Assembly: GCF_003344625.1 (NCBI RefSeq)
Contig: NZ_QPKJ02000007.1
Coordinates: forward strand, 310,001 to 374,000
Origin: Solirubrobacter deserti
GTDB lineage: Bacteria; Actinomycetota; Thermoleophilia; Solirubrobacterales; Solirubrobacteraceae
DNA length: 64,000 nt
Direction: 5' to 3'
How positions within the stretch are numbered: position 1 is the first letter of the stretch; every line of letters starts with the position of its first letter. Shown here one piece after another: positions 8,306-15,038 of the stretch. The position numbers and the translations under genes are program-made. The notes beneath the pieces were generated by a model, which saw nothing but the letters and a program-made list of their open reading frames with translations, was not told the DNA's origin and made no database searches.

Positions 8306-9946
8306 TCAGCGAACGCGCAACGAATACTGGCGTTCCTGGTAGCGCGAACTGCCCTGAGGTTTGATGGCGATGAAGTACGAGCGCTTCTTGGAGCCGCGGT
8401 TGCGGACGGTCACGCGCTCGGCCTTCTTGGTGCCCGAGTTGCGCGAACGCGCCACGCGCCCGTCGACGTCGTTGACCGAGATCGCGTCGGTCGTGAAGAC
8501 CTCCAGCGCCGGGTCGCCGAAGCGCGGCAGGACCGTGATCCGGGCGGACTCGCGGGCCGGGATGACGATCCGGTAGACGTCCACCGGGTCCTCGGTCTTG
8601 TCCAGCAGCGCGCTGAGCTCGACGCCCTTGCCGCCGGACCAGATCGGCGTCGCGGGCTTGCCGAACGCGGTGCCGTCCACCCACACGAGGTTGTCGTTGG
8701 GCTCCACCGGGTCCTGGATCGGCAGCTGCTCGGCCGGCTTGGTCAGCGCCCCGCCGACGTTGAGGACGCCGAAGCCGGTCAGCGGGTCCCAGCCCGGGCG
8801 GTTCACGCCGTCCGGCGCGACCACGTCGGTCGCGCTGCGCTTGACGGCCTCGACCACGCGATCGGGCGAGAGGTCGGGCCGCGCGGCACGGACCCAGGCC
8901 ATCGCGGCCGACACCATCGGCGCCGAGAAGCTCGTGCCGTCCATCGCCTGGTAGCCGTCCTGGACGCCGTCCCCGTCCAGCGAAGGCGGGACCGCGGTGA
9001 GGATGCCCACGCCCGGCGCGCTCAGGTCCACCGCCGTGTTGGCGTTGGAGAAGATCGCGCTGCGGTCGTCCGGCGTGGTGGCCGCGACGGTGACGACGTG
9101 CGGCAGCGAGGCCGGGAACTCGAGCGGGTTGCCCTCCTGGAACTCGTTGCCCGCGGCGGCCACCGGGATGATCCCCTTGGCGATCCCAAAGTACAGCTGC
9201 ACCCACTCCGCGGCGCAGCGCGACGGCGAGCCGTAGCTCATGTTGATCACGGCGGCGCCGGCCTGGATCGCCTTGCCGATCGCCTCGCCCGAGGACGCGC
9301 ACGTGATCCCGCCCTCGGTGCCCGCGGCGACGGGCAGCGGGACGTTGACCGCTCGCGCGCCGGGCCAGACGCCGAGGATGCCGACGTTGTTCTGCGGCGC
9401 CGACGCGACCGCGGCGGTCGCCGTGCCGTGCGAGCTGGTGATCGGGACGCCCGGCAGCGCGCTGAAGTTCGGGTTGCCGGCCAGGTCAGGGTGCGACGGG
9501 TCCGCCGCCGCATCCACGAGCGCGACGAGCGGGCTGGTCGGCGCGACCACCGGCGGGACGAAGCTCGGCGGCGCCACCTTCGCGCGCCACGCGTTCGGCG
9601 GCGTCGAGAGCGGGTCGTCCGGCACCGACTGCTTGGTGTCCAGGATCGTGTTGGCCTGCGCGTAGAGCAGCAGGCCCGCCTTCTCCAGCGCGGCCGCGAG
9701 CGCTTTGGCCTGCGAGCGCTCGACCACGTAGTTCCCGAGGCCGGAGTGGCGGGCGCCGAAGCGCTCCGCGATCTTCGCCGACGCTGCGCCCGGTGTGGCA
9801 CCGACGAGCCAAGTGTCAGGATCCGAACGCACCGACGAGGCGGTCACGTCGCCCGGGAGCTGGTTCGGGAGCTCCGGCAGGGCGGCGTGCGCTGCAGGAG
9901 CGCTCACGAGCAGGGCGAGAGTGGCGGCAAGGACGGCTCGGGTCAC
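8306..9946 (-). CDS. S8 family serine peptidase (subtilase), secreted
   Basis: A 546-residue exported protease. A signal peptide (about residues 1-21) is followed by a propeptide-like segment of about 115 residues and a subtilisin domain. The triad is readable: Asp145 in VALVDAAAD (the usual DTG is altered to DAA), His173 in SSHGTATAAV, Ser339 in GTSFSAP, with the oxyanion Asn267 in AAAGNEF. A C-terminal domain of about 150 residues, beginning near PVEPNDNL and ending in a Lys/Arg-rich strand region, resembles a PPC-type beta-sandwich. It is co-directional with the propeller gene 22 bases downstream, so the two may be one transcript. Confidence 0.92.
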   Translation of the reverse strand: MTRAVLAATLALLVSAPAAHAALPELPNQLPGDVTASSVRSDPDTWLVGATPGAASAKIAERFGARHSGLGNYVVERSQAKALAAALEKAGLLLYAQANTILDTKQSVPDDPLSTPPNAWRAKVAPPSFVPPVVAPTSPLVALVDAAADPSHPDLAGNPNFSALPGVPITSSHGTATAAVASAPQNNVGILGVWPGARAVNVPLPVAAGTEGGITCASSGEAIGKAIQAGAAVINMSYGSPSRCAAEWVQLYFGIAKGIIPVAAAGNEFQEGNPLEFPASLPHVVTVAATTPDDRSAIFSNANTAVDLSAPGVGILTAVPPSLDGDGVQDGYQAMDGTSFSAPMVSAAMAWVRAARPDLSPDRVVEAVKRSATDVVAPDGVNRPGWDPLTGFGVLNVGGALTKPAEQLPIQDPVEPNDNLVWVDGTAFGKPATPIWSGGKGVELSALLDKTEDPVDVYRIVIPARESARITVLPRFGDPALEVFTTDAISVNDVDGRVARSRNSGTKKAERVTVRNRGSKKRSYFIAIKPQGSSRYQERQYSLRVR

Positions 9947-10000
9947 GGGAAGCTCAACACCTGGGGAGGGCGATCGGAGCGGCGAGCCTACACTCGCGGC

Positions 10001-10255
10001 GTGGACACGTTCACTGTGGTCTCGACCGTACTGGTCGGCGCGCTCGTCGTGACCGTGTTGCTGTTAGGACTCTTCAGCAAACGGTCGACGCACGAGATCC
10101 TGGACTGGAAGCCGACCCGTTCGCCCGAGGTCGAGGCTGAGAACGAGCTCGACGACATCGAGCAGATGGTCGCCGCGCAGAACGAGCTGCGGCGCCGCCG
10201 CGGCAAGCCCGAGCGCACGCTCGAGGACATCGAGGACGAGTGGCGCGCGTCCTGA
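10001..10255 (+). CDS. small single-pass membrane protein, unknown function
   Basis: An 84-residue protein. One hydrophobic segment (about residues 6-24, TVVSTVLVGALVVTVLLLGL) is followed by a charged cytoplasmic tail with acidic and Arg-rich helices (ENELDDIEQM, ELRRRRGKPE) that could form a coiled coil. GTG start; a TACACT box lies about 12 bases upstream. The 3' end overlaps the next gene by 16 bases, suggesting coupling. I do not recognise the family. Confidence 0.65.
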   Translation: MDTFTVVSTVLVGALVVTVLLLGLFSKRSTHEILDWKPTRSPEVEAENELDDIEQMVAAQNELRRRRGKPERTLEDIEDEWRAS

Positions 10256-10650
10256 TCGTGCCCTGCGGCTGCCGCGGGCGCGCGCTGGCGTCGGCGCTGC
10301 GGGCCGACGGCCACGCCGTGCGCGGGACCACGCGCGGCGCCCATGTGGAGGAGATCCGTGCGGCCGGGGCGGAGCCCTACGTCGGCGATCCCGACCGGAT
10401 CGCGACGCTGATGGACGCGCTGCACGGCGTCACGATCGTGTGCTGGCTGGCCGGCACGATCGAGATCCCCGAAGGCCGGCTGCGGATGTTCTTCGAGAAG
10501 CTCGTCGACACGCACGTGCGGGGCGTGGTCTACGAGGGCGCGTTCGAGGCGCTGGCGCGGCGCAGCTCGGAGACCTGGCAGATCCCGCTGGAGGTCGTCA
10601 CTCCCGCTCAAGACGCCAAGGCCGCCGTGGACCGACTTCTAGGCGGTTGA
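10240..10650 (+). CDS. short NAD(P)-binding-like protein
   Basis: A 136-residue protein. The start VLIVPCGCRGRALASALRADGH resembles the first beta-alpha-beta of a Rossmann fold as in NAD-dependent epimerases, with GCRGRA in place of GxxGxxG. The middle segment LHGVTIVCWLAGTIE fits the next strands. It lacks the Tyr-x-x-x-Lys active site and the C-terminal lobe of full epimerases, so it is either a minimal nucleotide-binding protein or a reduced relative. GTG start inside the end of the preceding gene. Its 3' end overlaps the convergent Nudix gene by about 53 bases, which is unusual and may mean the C-terminus is run-on. Confidence 0.55.
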   Translation: MARVLIVPCGCRGRALASALRADGHAVRGTTRGAHVEEIRAAGAEPYVGDPDRIATLMDALHGVTIVCWLAGTIEIPEGRLRMFFEKLVDTHVRGVVYEGAFEALARRSSETWQIPLEVVTPAQDAKAAVDRLLGG

Positions 10651-11254
10651 GCAGGTCGGTCAGGATGCGCGACGTCGCGCCCCAGACCATGTGGCCGTCG
10701 ACCTCGTAGACGTCGGTCCGGAACGCGATCCCGCGCCGCACCATCCGCTTGAGGGAATGGCCGGCGACGAGGTCGTCGAGCGCGAGCTCGAGCACCTCCG
10801 CGACCTCGGTCTCCTGCATCACCCACGCGAACCCGGGCTCGATCAGGCCGACGAACGGATAGATGGCGTAGTCGGTGGCGACCGTTCCGACCGGCACGAG
10901 CGCGCCGATCACGTCCACCTCCGACGGCGGCAGCCCGATCTCCTCGTGGGCTTCGCGCAGCGCCGTCTCCTCGAGGCTCTCGCCGGGGTCGCGGCGGCCG
11001 CCCGGGAACGAGATCTCGCCGGCGTGCCGGGAGAGGTCCTCGCGGCGCTTGGTGAAGACGGCGTGCAGCCGCCCGGCGTGGTCGGTGAACAGCGGCACGA
11101 GCACGGCGGAGTGCGTCCGCCCGCCGTAGACGGCCATGCCGAGCGCCTCCTCGGGGTCCAGGAGGCGCGCCTGCAGCTGCTCGCGCGTGGTCAGGTGAGC
11201 TCGACCCGCTCGTCGAAGGCGACCTCGCCCTCGAGGGTGCGGTGCACCGGGCAC
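10598..11254 (-). CDS. Nudix hydrolase, CoA pyrophosphatase-like
   Basis: Cytoplasmic Nudix enzyme of the NudL/CoA-diphosphatase type, which cleaves CoA or its derivatives to 3',5'-ADP and phosphopantetheine. The Nudix box is complete, from GGRRDPGESL through REAHEEIGL, preceded by RHAGEISFPGG, the UPF0035-type signature of this subgroup. The start is uncertain: the listed ATG overlaps the OsmC gene by 64 bases, the domain itself begins near TTREQLQARL just at the OsmC stop, and the next ATG (11137) would cut into the fold. A non-ATG start near 11194 is possible. Follows osmC-like on the same strand. Confidence 0.87.
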   Translation of the reverse strand: MPGAPHPRGRGRLRRAGRAHLTTREQLQARLLDPEEALGMAVYGGRTHSAVLVPLFTDHAGRLHAVFTKRREDLSRHAGEISFPGGRRDPGESLEETALREAHEEIGLPPSEVDVIGALVPVGTVATDYAIYPFVGLIEPGFAWVMQETEVAEVLELALDDLVAGHSLKRMVRRGIAFRTDVYEVDGHMVWGATSRILTDLLNRLEVGPRRPWRLERE

Positions 11255-11625
11255 TTGGCGGCGATCACCTGCAGGCGCTCGACCTGCTCCTCGCTCAGGT
11301 GGGCCGGCATCCGCATGACCATCTCGAAGCGGGTTGGGCAGCCGCGCTGGGCGGGGGAGTAGCGGCAGTCGACCTCGAGGCCGTCCACGTTCCAGCCCTT
11401 GCGCTCGGCGTACATCTCCATCGTCACCGCCGTGCAGGCGGCGAGCGCCGCGGCCAGCAGCTCCTGCGGGCTCGGGCCCATGTCCTGCCCGCCCTGGTTC
11501 TCCGGCTCGTCGACGGTGATCGTGTGCCGTCCCGTCTTGACGTCATGCGTGTAGCGCTCGCGCTTGCGCGCGACGGCCCGCATCGCCTGGGACGAGGTCT
11601 TCTCTGACCGGTTGATGAGTGCCAT
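11191..11625 (-). CDS. OsmC family peroxiredoxin-like protein
   Basis: A 144-residue OsmC/Ohr-family protein, which reduces organic hydroperoxides using two cysteines. Cys64 (LAACTAVTMEMY) and Cys125 (AAKCPVHRT) are both present with their usual surroundings, and the Ohr-type GGQDMGPSPQELLAAAL segment precedes the first. The ATG overlaps the DUF1015 stop by one base (TGATG) and follows a GGAGGA ribosome site lying in the end of that gene. It sits between DUF1015 and the Nudix hydrolase in a three-gene run. Confidence 0.92.
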   Translation of the reverse strand: MALINRSEKTSSQAMRAVARKRERYTHDVKTGRHTITVDEPENQGGQDMGPSPQELLAAALAACTAVTMEMYAERKGWNVDGLEVDCRYSPAQRGCPTRFEMVMRMPAHLSEEQVERLQVIAAKCPVHRTLEGEVAFDERVELT

Positions 11626-12827
11626 CAGTCCTCCAGGGGATTGAACACCATCCCCGTCAGCACCTTCGGGAAGAAATAGGTCGACTTCGGCGGCATGTTC
11701 TCGCCCGCCACGGCGACGTCGCGCACGCGCTCGACCGGGCTCGCGTTCATCAGGAAGGCCGCGTCGGCCTCGCCCGCGTCCACCTTCGCCTTGGCCTGCT
11801 CCGGCGTGCGCGCGTAGTCGAGGCCGTGCAGGTGGGAGATGTCGTCCTCGGTGAGCCCGAGCGCGTCCATCAGGATCAGCTTCTCCAGCACGGCCGTGTC
11901 CAGGCGCCGGTACGGCTCCGGCTTGCCGATGAGCGCCGCGTCGGCGACCTCCCAGTCCTTGAGGTAGAGCGTGGAGAGCTCACCGTTGGCGTAGTACCCG
12001 ATGCTCAGCGTGGCACGCGGCTCGGTGGTCCAGTCGCGCCCGAACGCGGCGGTGAGCGCTTCCATGTCGGCGTTCGTGGCCAGGCGGTGGGTCGGGAAGA
12101 CGGTCAGGCCCTCGTCCTGCAGGGCGACCAGGCACATCAGCACGTGGGTCGCGGCCGGGTTCTCCTGCTGGTAGACGCGCGCGGTCTCGTAGCGGTGGTG
12201 GCCGTCGGCGATCAGCAGCTCGGTGCCCGAGAGCGCGGCCTTGAAGGCTTCGATCGCCTGCGGGTCATCGACGCGCCAGAGCTTGTGCGTGGTGGCCTCG
12301 TCGTCGCTGACCTCGCCCCAGGGCGCCGATTGCGTGAACGGCGCGATCGCCTTCCACGCGGCGTTCTGCGGGTCGTCGTAGAGGCTGAAGATCGGCGACA
12401 GGTTCGTGCGTGTGGCGCGCGTGAGCCGCAGCCGGTCCTCCTTCGGGCCGGGATGCGTGCGCTCGTGCGGGCGGATGCGGCCGGGGCCGTAGTCCTCCAC
12501 GCGCACGCGCGCGAAGACGCCGTGGCGGGTGCGCTGCCGGCCGTCGGGCCCGGTGTAGTCCTGTGCGAGCGCCCACAGAGCCGGGGTGTTGTCGCGGGTG
12601 ACGATGCCTTCGGTCGTCCAGGCGGTGAGCGTCTGCGCAGCGTGCGCGTACGGGTCGGAGTCGCTGAAGGGAAGATCGATCTCGACGACGTTGTACGGCG
12701 AACGGCCCAGGAGCGCCGCTCGCTGGGCCGAATCGATCACGTCATAGGGCGGGGCGGCTACGGGCTGGAGCCCGCCGACCTTCACCAGGTCGTAGTGCAG
12801 TGCCAGAAGGGGCTCGACGTCGGCCAT
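11625..12827 (-). CDS. DUF1015 family protein
   Basis: A 400-residue protein of the DUF1015 (COG4198) family, whose biochemical role is unknown. Family landmarks are clear: VAAPPYDVI near residue 25, LLIADGHHRYETA in the middle and a C-terminal MPPKSTYFFPK. The conserved DGHHRYE and PPKST motifs suggest a phosphate or nucleotide pocket, but this is inference. First gene of a coupled run with osmC-like and the Nudix hydrolase. The divergent or upstream control region is only 18 bases from the CAP gene's stop. Confidence 0.93.
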   Translation of the reverse strand: MADVEPLLALHYDLVKVGGLQPVAAPPYDVIDSAQRAALLGRSPYNVVEIDLPFSDSDPYAHAAQTLTAWTTEGIVTRDNTPALWALAQDYTGPDGRQRTRHGVFARVRVEDYGPGRIRPHERTHPGPKEDRLRLTRATRTNLSPIFSLYDDPQNAAWKAIAPFTQSAPWGEVSDDEATTHKLWRVDDPQAIEAFKAALSGTELLIADGHHRYETARVYQQENPAATHVLMCLVALQDEGLTVFPTHRLATNADMEALTAAFGRDWTTEPRATLSIGYYANGELSTLYLKDWEVADAALIGKPEPYRRLDTAVLEKLILMDALGLTEDDISHLHGLDYARTPEQAKAKVDAGEADAAFLMNASPVERVRDVAVAGENMPPKSTYFFPKVLTGMVFNPLED

Positions 12828-12845
12828 CGACGTCGAGGATAGGGG

Positions 12846-13523
12846 TCAGGCCTTGGCGCCGAAGTCGGCCGTCACGGTGGCGCCGACGCCCGCGTCGCTC
12901 GGCACGCCGAGGCGGATCGCGATGCCGACTTCCTTGTAGGACTTCTTGAGGATGTTGGCCTTGTGGCCGGCCGAGTTCATCCAGGCGTCCATGATCGCCT
13001 GCGGGGTGCTCAGCTCGCCCGTGCCCCACGCGAGGTTCTCACCGATCGTCCACGCGTCGTTGCGCTTGGCGTAGCCCGCGGCCAGGATGCGGTCGACGAA
13101 CGTGTCGCCGTCCGGGCTGGTGTGGTCGAAGAAGCCGTCGGCCACCATGTCGTCCGAGTGGCCCGCGGCGGCCTTGCGCAGCTTCGCGTTGTCCTTGAGC
13201 AGCGGCAGGCCCGCGGTGTTGCGGATCTGGTTGTGCAGGCACAGGATCGCGGCGCGCACGACCTCGAGGTTGGCGGCGTCCGGCGTGATCGTCGTGTTCG
13301 AGCAGGGCGCGAGCGAGGCCTTGGCCTGGACCTTCTTGGCCTTCGTCGCCTTCGCCTTGGCCTTGGTGGAGCGCTTGTCGCCGAGCGCGATCTTGGCCGT
13401 GATCGTCTTGGTCGCCTTGCTGCCCTTCTTCGCCGGAGCGGCGGAGGCGGGCGCGGCGAACACGAGGCCGGCGGCGACGGCCACGGCGGGGATCATGCGA
13501 GTGAAGATCTTCTTGGCGTGCAC
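12846..13523 (-). CDS. secreted CAP-domain (SCP/PR1) protein under a c-di-GMP riboswitch
   Basis: A 225-residue exported protein. After the signal peptide (to about ASAAPA) comes a Lys/Ala-rich segment of about 45 residues that is probably disordered or wall-binding, then a CAP domain of about 135 residues with LHNQIRNTAGLPLL, AAAGHSDDM, FFDHTSPDGDTF, IGENLAWG and MNSAGHKANIL. These carry the His and Glu residues of the CAP cavity. Family members are extracellular; enzymatic activity is seldom shown. The long leader holds a c-di-GMP-I aptamer (separate entry). GTG start preceded by GGAG at a fitting distance; that GGAG lies in the palindrome at 13528-13539. Confidence 0.9.
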   Translation of the reverse strand: MHAKKIFTRMIPAVAVAAGLVFAAPASAAPAKKGSKATKTITAKIALGDKRSTKAKAKATKAKKVQAKASLAPCSNTTITPDAANLEVVRAAILCLHNQIRNTAGLPLLKDNAKLRKAAAGHSDDMVADGFFDHTSPDGDTFVDRILAAGYAKRNDAWTIGENLAWGTGELSTPQAIMDAWMNSAGHKANILKKSYKEVGIAIRLGVPSDAGVGATVTADFGAKA

Positions 13524-13549
13524 GGCTGACGGCTCCGTCTCGGTCAGTG

Positions 13550-13594
13550 GTCGGGTCAGTGCGTTCCGTCGACCCGACGTGCCGTGCAGGCACG
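13550..13594 (-). promoter_or_regulatory. candidate expression platform of the c-di-GMP riboswitch
   Basis: Between aptamer and gene two strong hairpins can be drawn on the minus strand: CGTGCC/GGCACG at 13578-13594 with a 5-base loop, and GTCGGGTC/GACCCGAC at 13550-13578 with a 13-base loop. They share one base and so may be mutually exclusive or stacked. No T-tract follows, so control could be by a GC-rich terminator without U-tail or by access to the ribosome site. The pairing is seen; the mechanism is inferred. Confidence 0.4.
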
Positions 13595-13670
13595 AATCCT
13601 TCGGTAGCCCGGCTGGCTCAGAGAGCCCCGTGGCTTTGCGCCCCGTCCTCGCGGATGGTTTGCCTTTGTC
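13590..13670 (-). promoter_or_regulatory. class I c-di-GMP riboswitch (GEMM-I)
   Basis: Read on the minus strand the leader of the CAP gene contains, in order, AAAGGCAAACC, a GCGA tetraloop stem, GGGGCGCAAAGCC, ACGGGGCU, and then AGCCGGGCUACCGAAGG. These are the conserved blocks of the GEMM-I aptamer: the GGCAAACC and GCAAAGCC strands flank the ligand site, and the GNRA loop docks in the second stem. Order, spacing and direction all match, and the only gene downstream on this strand is the CAP protein. It would make expression of a surface protein depend on c-di-GMP. Confidence 0.9.
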
Positions 13671-13748
13671 GGGAGATGGAACGAGTTGTTGCCTACTTGA
13701 TCGGCAGCTGGCGGCAAATCATTAGCCCGCTGCGATACTGACCTCTGA

Positions 13749-13823
13749 CGGGGCGTGGCGCAGCCTGGTTAGCGCGCGTGCTTTGGGAGCACGAGGTCCC
13801 CGGTTCGAATCCGGGCGCCCCGA
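13749..13823 (+). tRNA. tRNA-Pro(TGG)
   Basis: The cloverleaf folds fully: acceptor stem CGGGGCG with CGCCCCG, a D arm with AGC..GGTTAGCG, anticodon stem CGTGC/GCACG with loop TTTGGGA (anticodon TGG), and T arm CCCGG-TTCGAAT-CCGGG. Discriminator A; CCA is not encoded. A GATACT box ten bases upstream could be the promoter -10. The 3' end lies close to the methyltransferase-like gene. Confidence 0.97.
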
Positions 13824-13831
13824 TCACTAGC

Positions 13832-14659
13832 GTGTCGGCTCATGCCGACCCGAATCCAGCACTGACGGTGGGTGTCGATGCCGCGGGACTGCGGTTCTTA
13901 CTGACCGCGACAGGCGTCGATCTGGCCCGCACACTTACGATCGGCCGTCAGCAGCTATTCCTGGAGCAGGACGCGCTGGAGGCGGCGTTCCGCGATCATG
14001 GGCGGCCGCTGGCGGCGCACGACGCACGGGAGTTACTCGCCGGTGACCGCTGGGCGGAGCCGCTGTTTGAGCGGCTGGGCGCCGGGTCGGTGTCGTCGCT
14101 CGACGCGTCCGACTACGAGGGCGCGACGATCGTCGCCGACCTCAACCGGCCGGTCGACACGCTCGACGCTCAGTTCTCCTGCGTCTTCGACGGCGGCACG
14201 CTCGAGCACGTGTTCGAGTTCCCGACGGCGCTGCGCAGCTGCATGCGGATGGTCGCCCAGGGCGGGCATCTGATCACGATCAGCCCGTTCGACCACTACG
14301 CGGGCCATGGCTTCTATCAGTTGGGCCCAGAGGTCCCGTTCCGAGCGTTCACCCGCGAGAACGGGTACGAGCTCGAGCGGGTGCTGGTGTCCGAGGGCGC
14401 AGAACGCTGGTGGGAGCTGTCGGATCCGCTTGAGGTCGGTCGCCGGCCGGTCCTCCCGCGCCGGCGCCCAATGCTGATCTACGCGCAGGCGCGCCGAGTG
14501 GACCTGACCGAGCCGCTGCGGATTCCGCCGCAGGAGAGTGACTACGCCGCGTTGTGGGCGGGCCGCAGCGTGTCGCCCGCGCCGCGGCCGAGCCTCGTCG
14601 ATCGCATGCTCGGCCGTGCCCCCCGGGATCCCGCGTTCATGCGGCGCGTGCGTCTCTGA
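13832..14659 (+). CDS. class I SAM-dependent methyltransferase-like protein
   Basis: About 275 residues. The centre carries the SAM-methyltransferase pattern CVFDGGTLEHVFEFPTALRSC followed by a strand-turn MVAQGGHLITISPF and GHGFYQLGPEVPFRAF, a combination seen in uncharacterised methyltransferases found in glycan or nucleotide-sugar neighbourhoods. The N-terminal third lacks a clear glycine-rich SAM loop, so enzymatic activity is uncertain. The start is ambiguous: GTG at 13832 lies just after tRNA-Pro; another GTG at 13868 gives VGVDAAGLRF. Reading further upstream would run into the tRNA. Substrate unknown. Confidence 0.65.
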   Translation: MSAHADPNPALTVGVDAAGLRFLLTATGVDLARTLTIGRQQLFLEQDALEAAFRDHGRPLAAHDARELLAGDRWAEPLFERLGAGSVSSLDASDYEGATIVADLNRPVDTLDAQFSCVFDGGTLEHVFEFPTALRSCMRMVAQGGHLITISPFDHYAGHGFYQLGPEVPFRAFTRENGYELERVLVSEGAERWWELSDPLEVGRRPVLPRRRPMLIYAQARRVDLTEPLRIPPQESDYAALWAGRSVSPAPRPSLVDRMLGRAPRDPAFMRRVRL

Positions 14660-14681
14660 CGCCCGTGCTACGAATCCCGCG

Positions 14682-15038
14682 ATGCTCGCGCTCTATCTAC
14701 ACCTGCTCGCCATGGCGACGTTCGTCGGCGGGCAGCTGGTCCTCGGCCTCGCGGTGGTGCCGGGGCTGCGCGGCCGCGACCGGGAAGGGCTGCGGGCCGT
14801 CGCGCGGCGGTTCGGCTGGATGTCGCTGGCCGCGCTGGCCGTGCTGCTGGCGACGGGCGCGTGGATGGCGAGCGATCGCGATCTGTGGGACGACTCGACG
14901 CTGCACGCGAAGCTCACCTTGTTCGTGGTCGCCGGCGGGCTGATCCTGGCGCACCTGAAGTGGGGTGCCGCCCACTGGCTGCAGGGCGCGATCCTGCTCG
15001 TCTCGCTCGTGATCGTCTGGCTCGGCGTGAACCTGTGA
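14682..15038 (+). CDS. small four-helix membrane protein, CopD/HemJ-like
   Basis: A 118-residue protein with four hydrophobic segments. His in LYLHLLAMATFVGGQ of helix 1 and His in LHAKLTLFVVAGG of helix 3 occupy positions like those of haem or copper ligands in HemJ and CopD-type proteins; the similarity is by pattern only. It is the first gene of a tightly coupled operon: its stop overlaps the GTG of the next gene (GTGA). Role unknown; membrane redox or metal handling is a guess. Confidence 0.6.
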   Translation: MLALYLHLLAMATFVGGQLVLGLAVVPGLRGRDREGLRAVARRFGWMSLAALAVLLATGAWMASDRDLWDDSTLHAKLTLFVVAGGLILAHLKWGAAHWLQGAILLVSLVIVWLGVNL

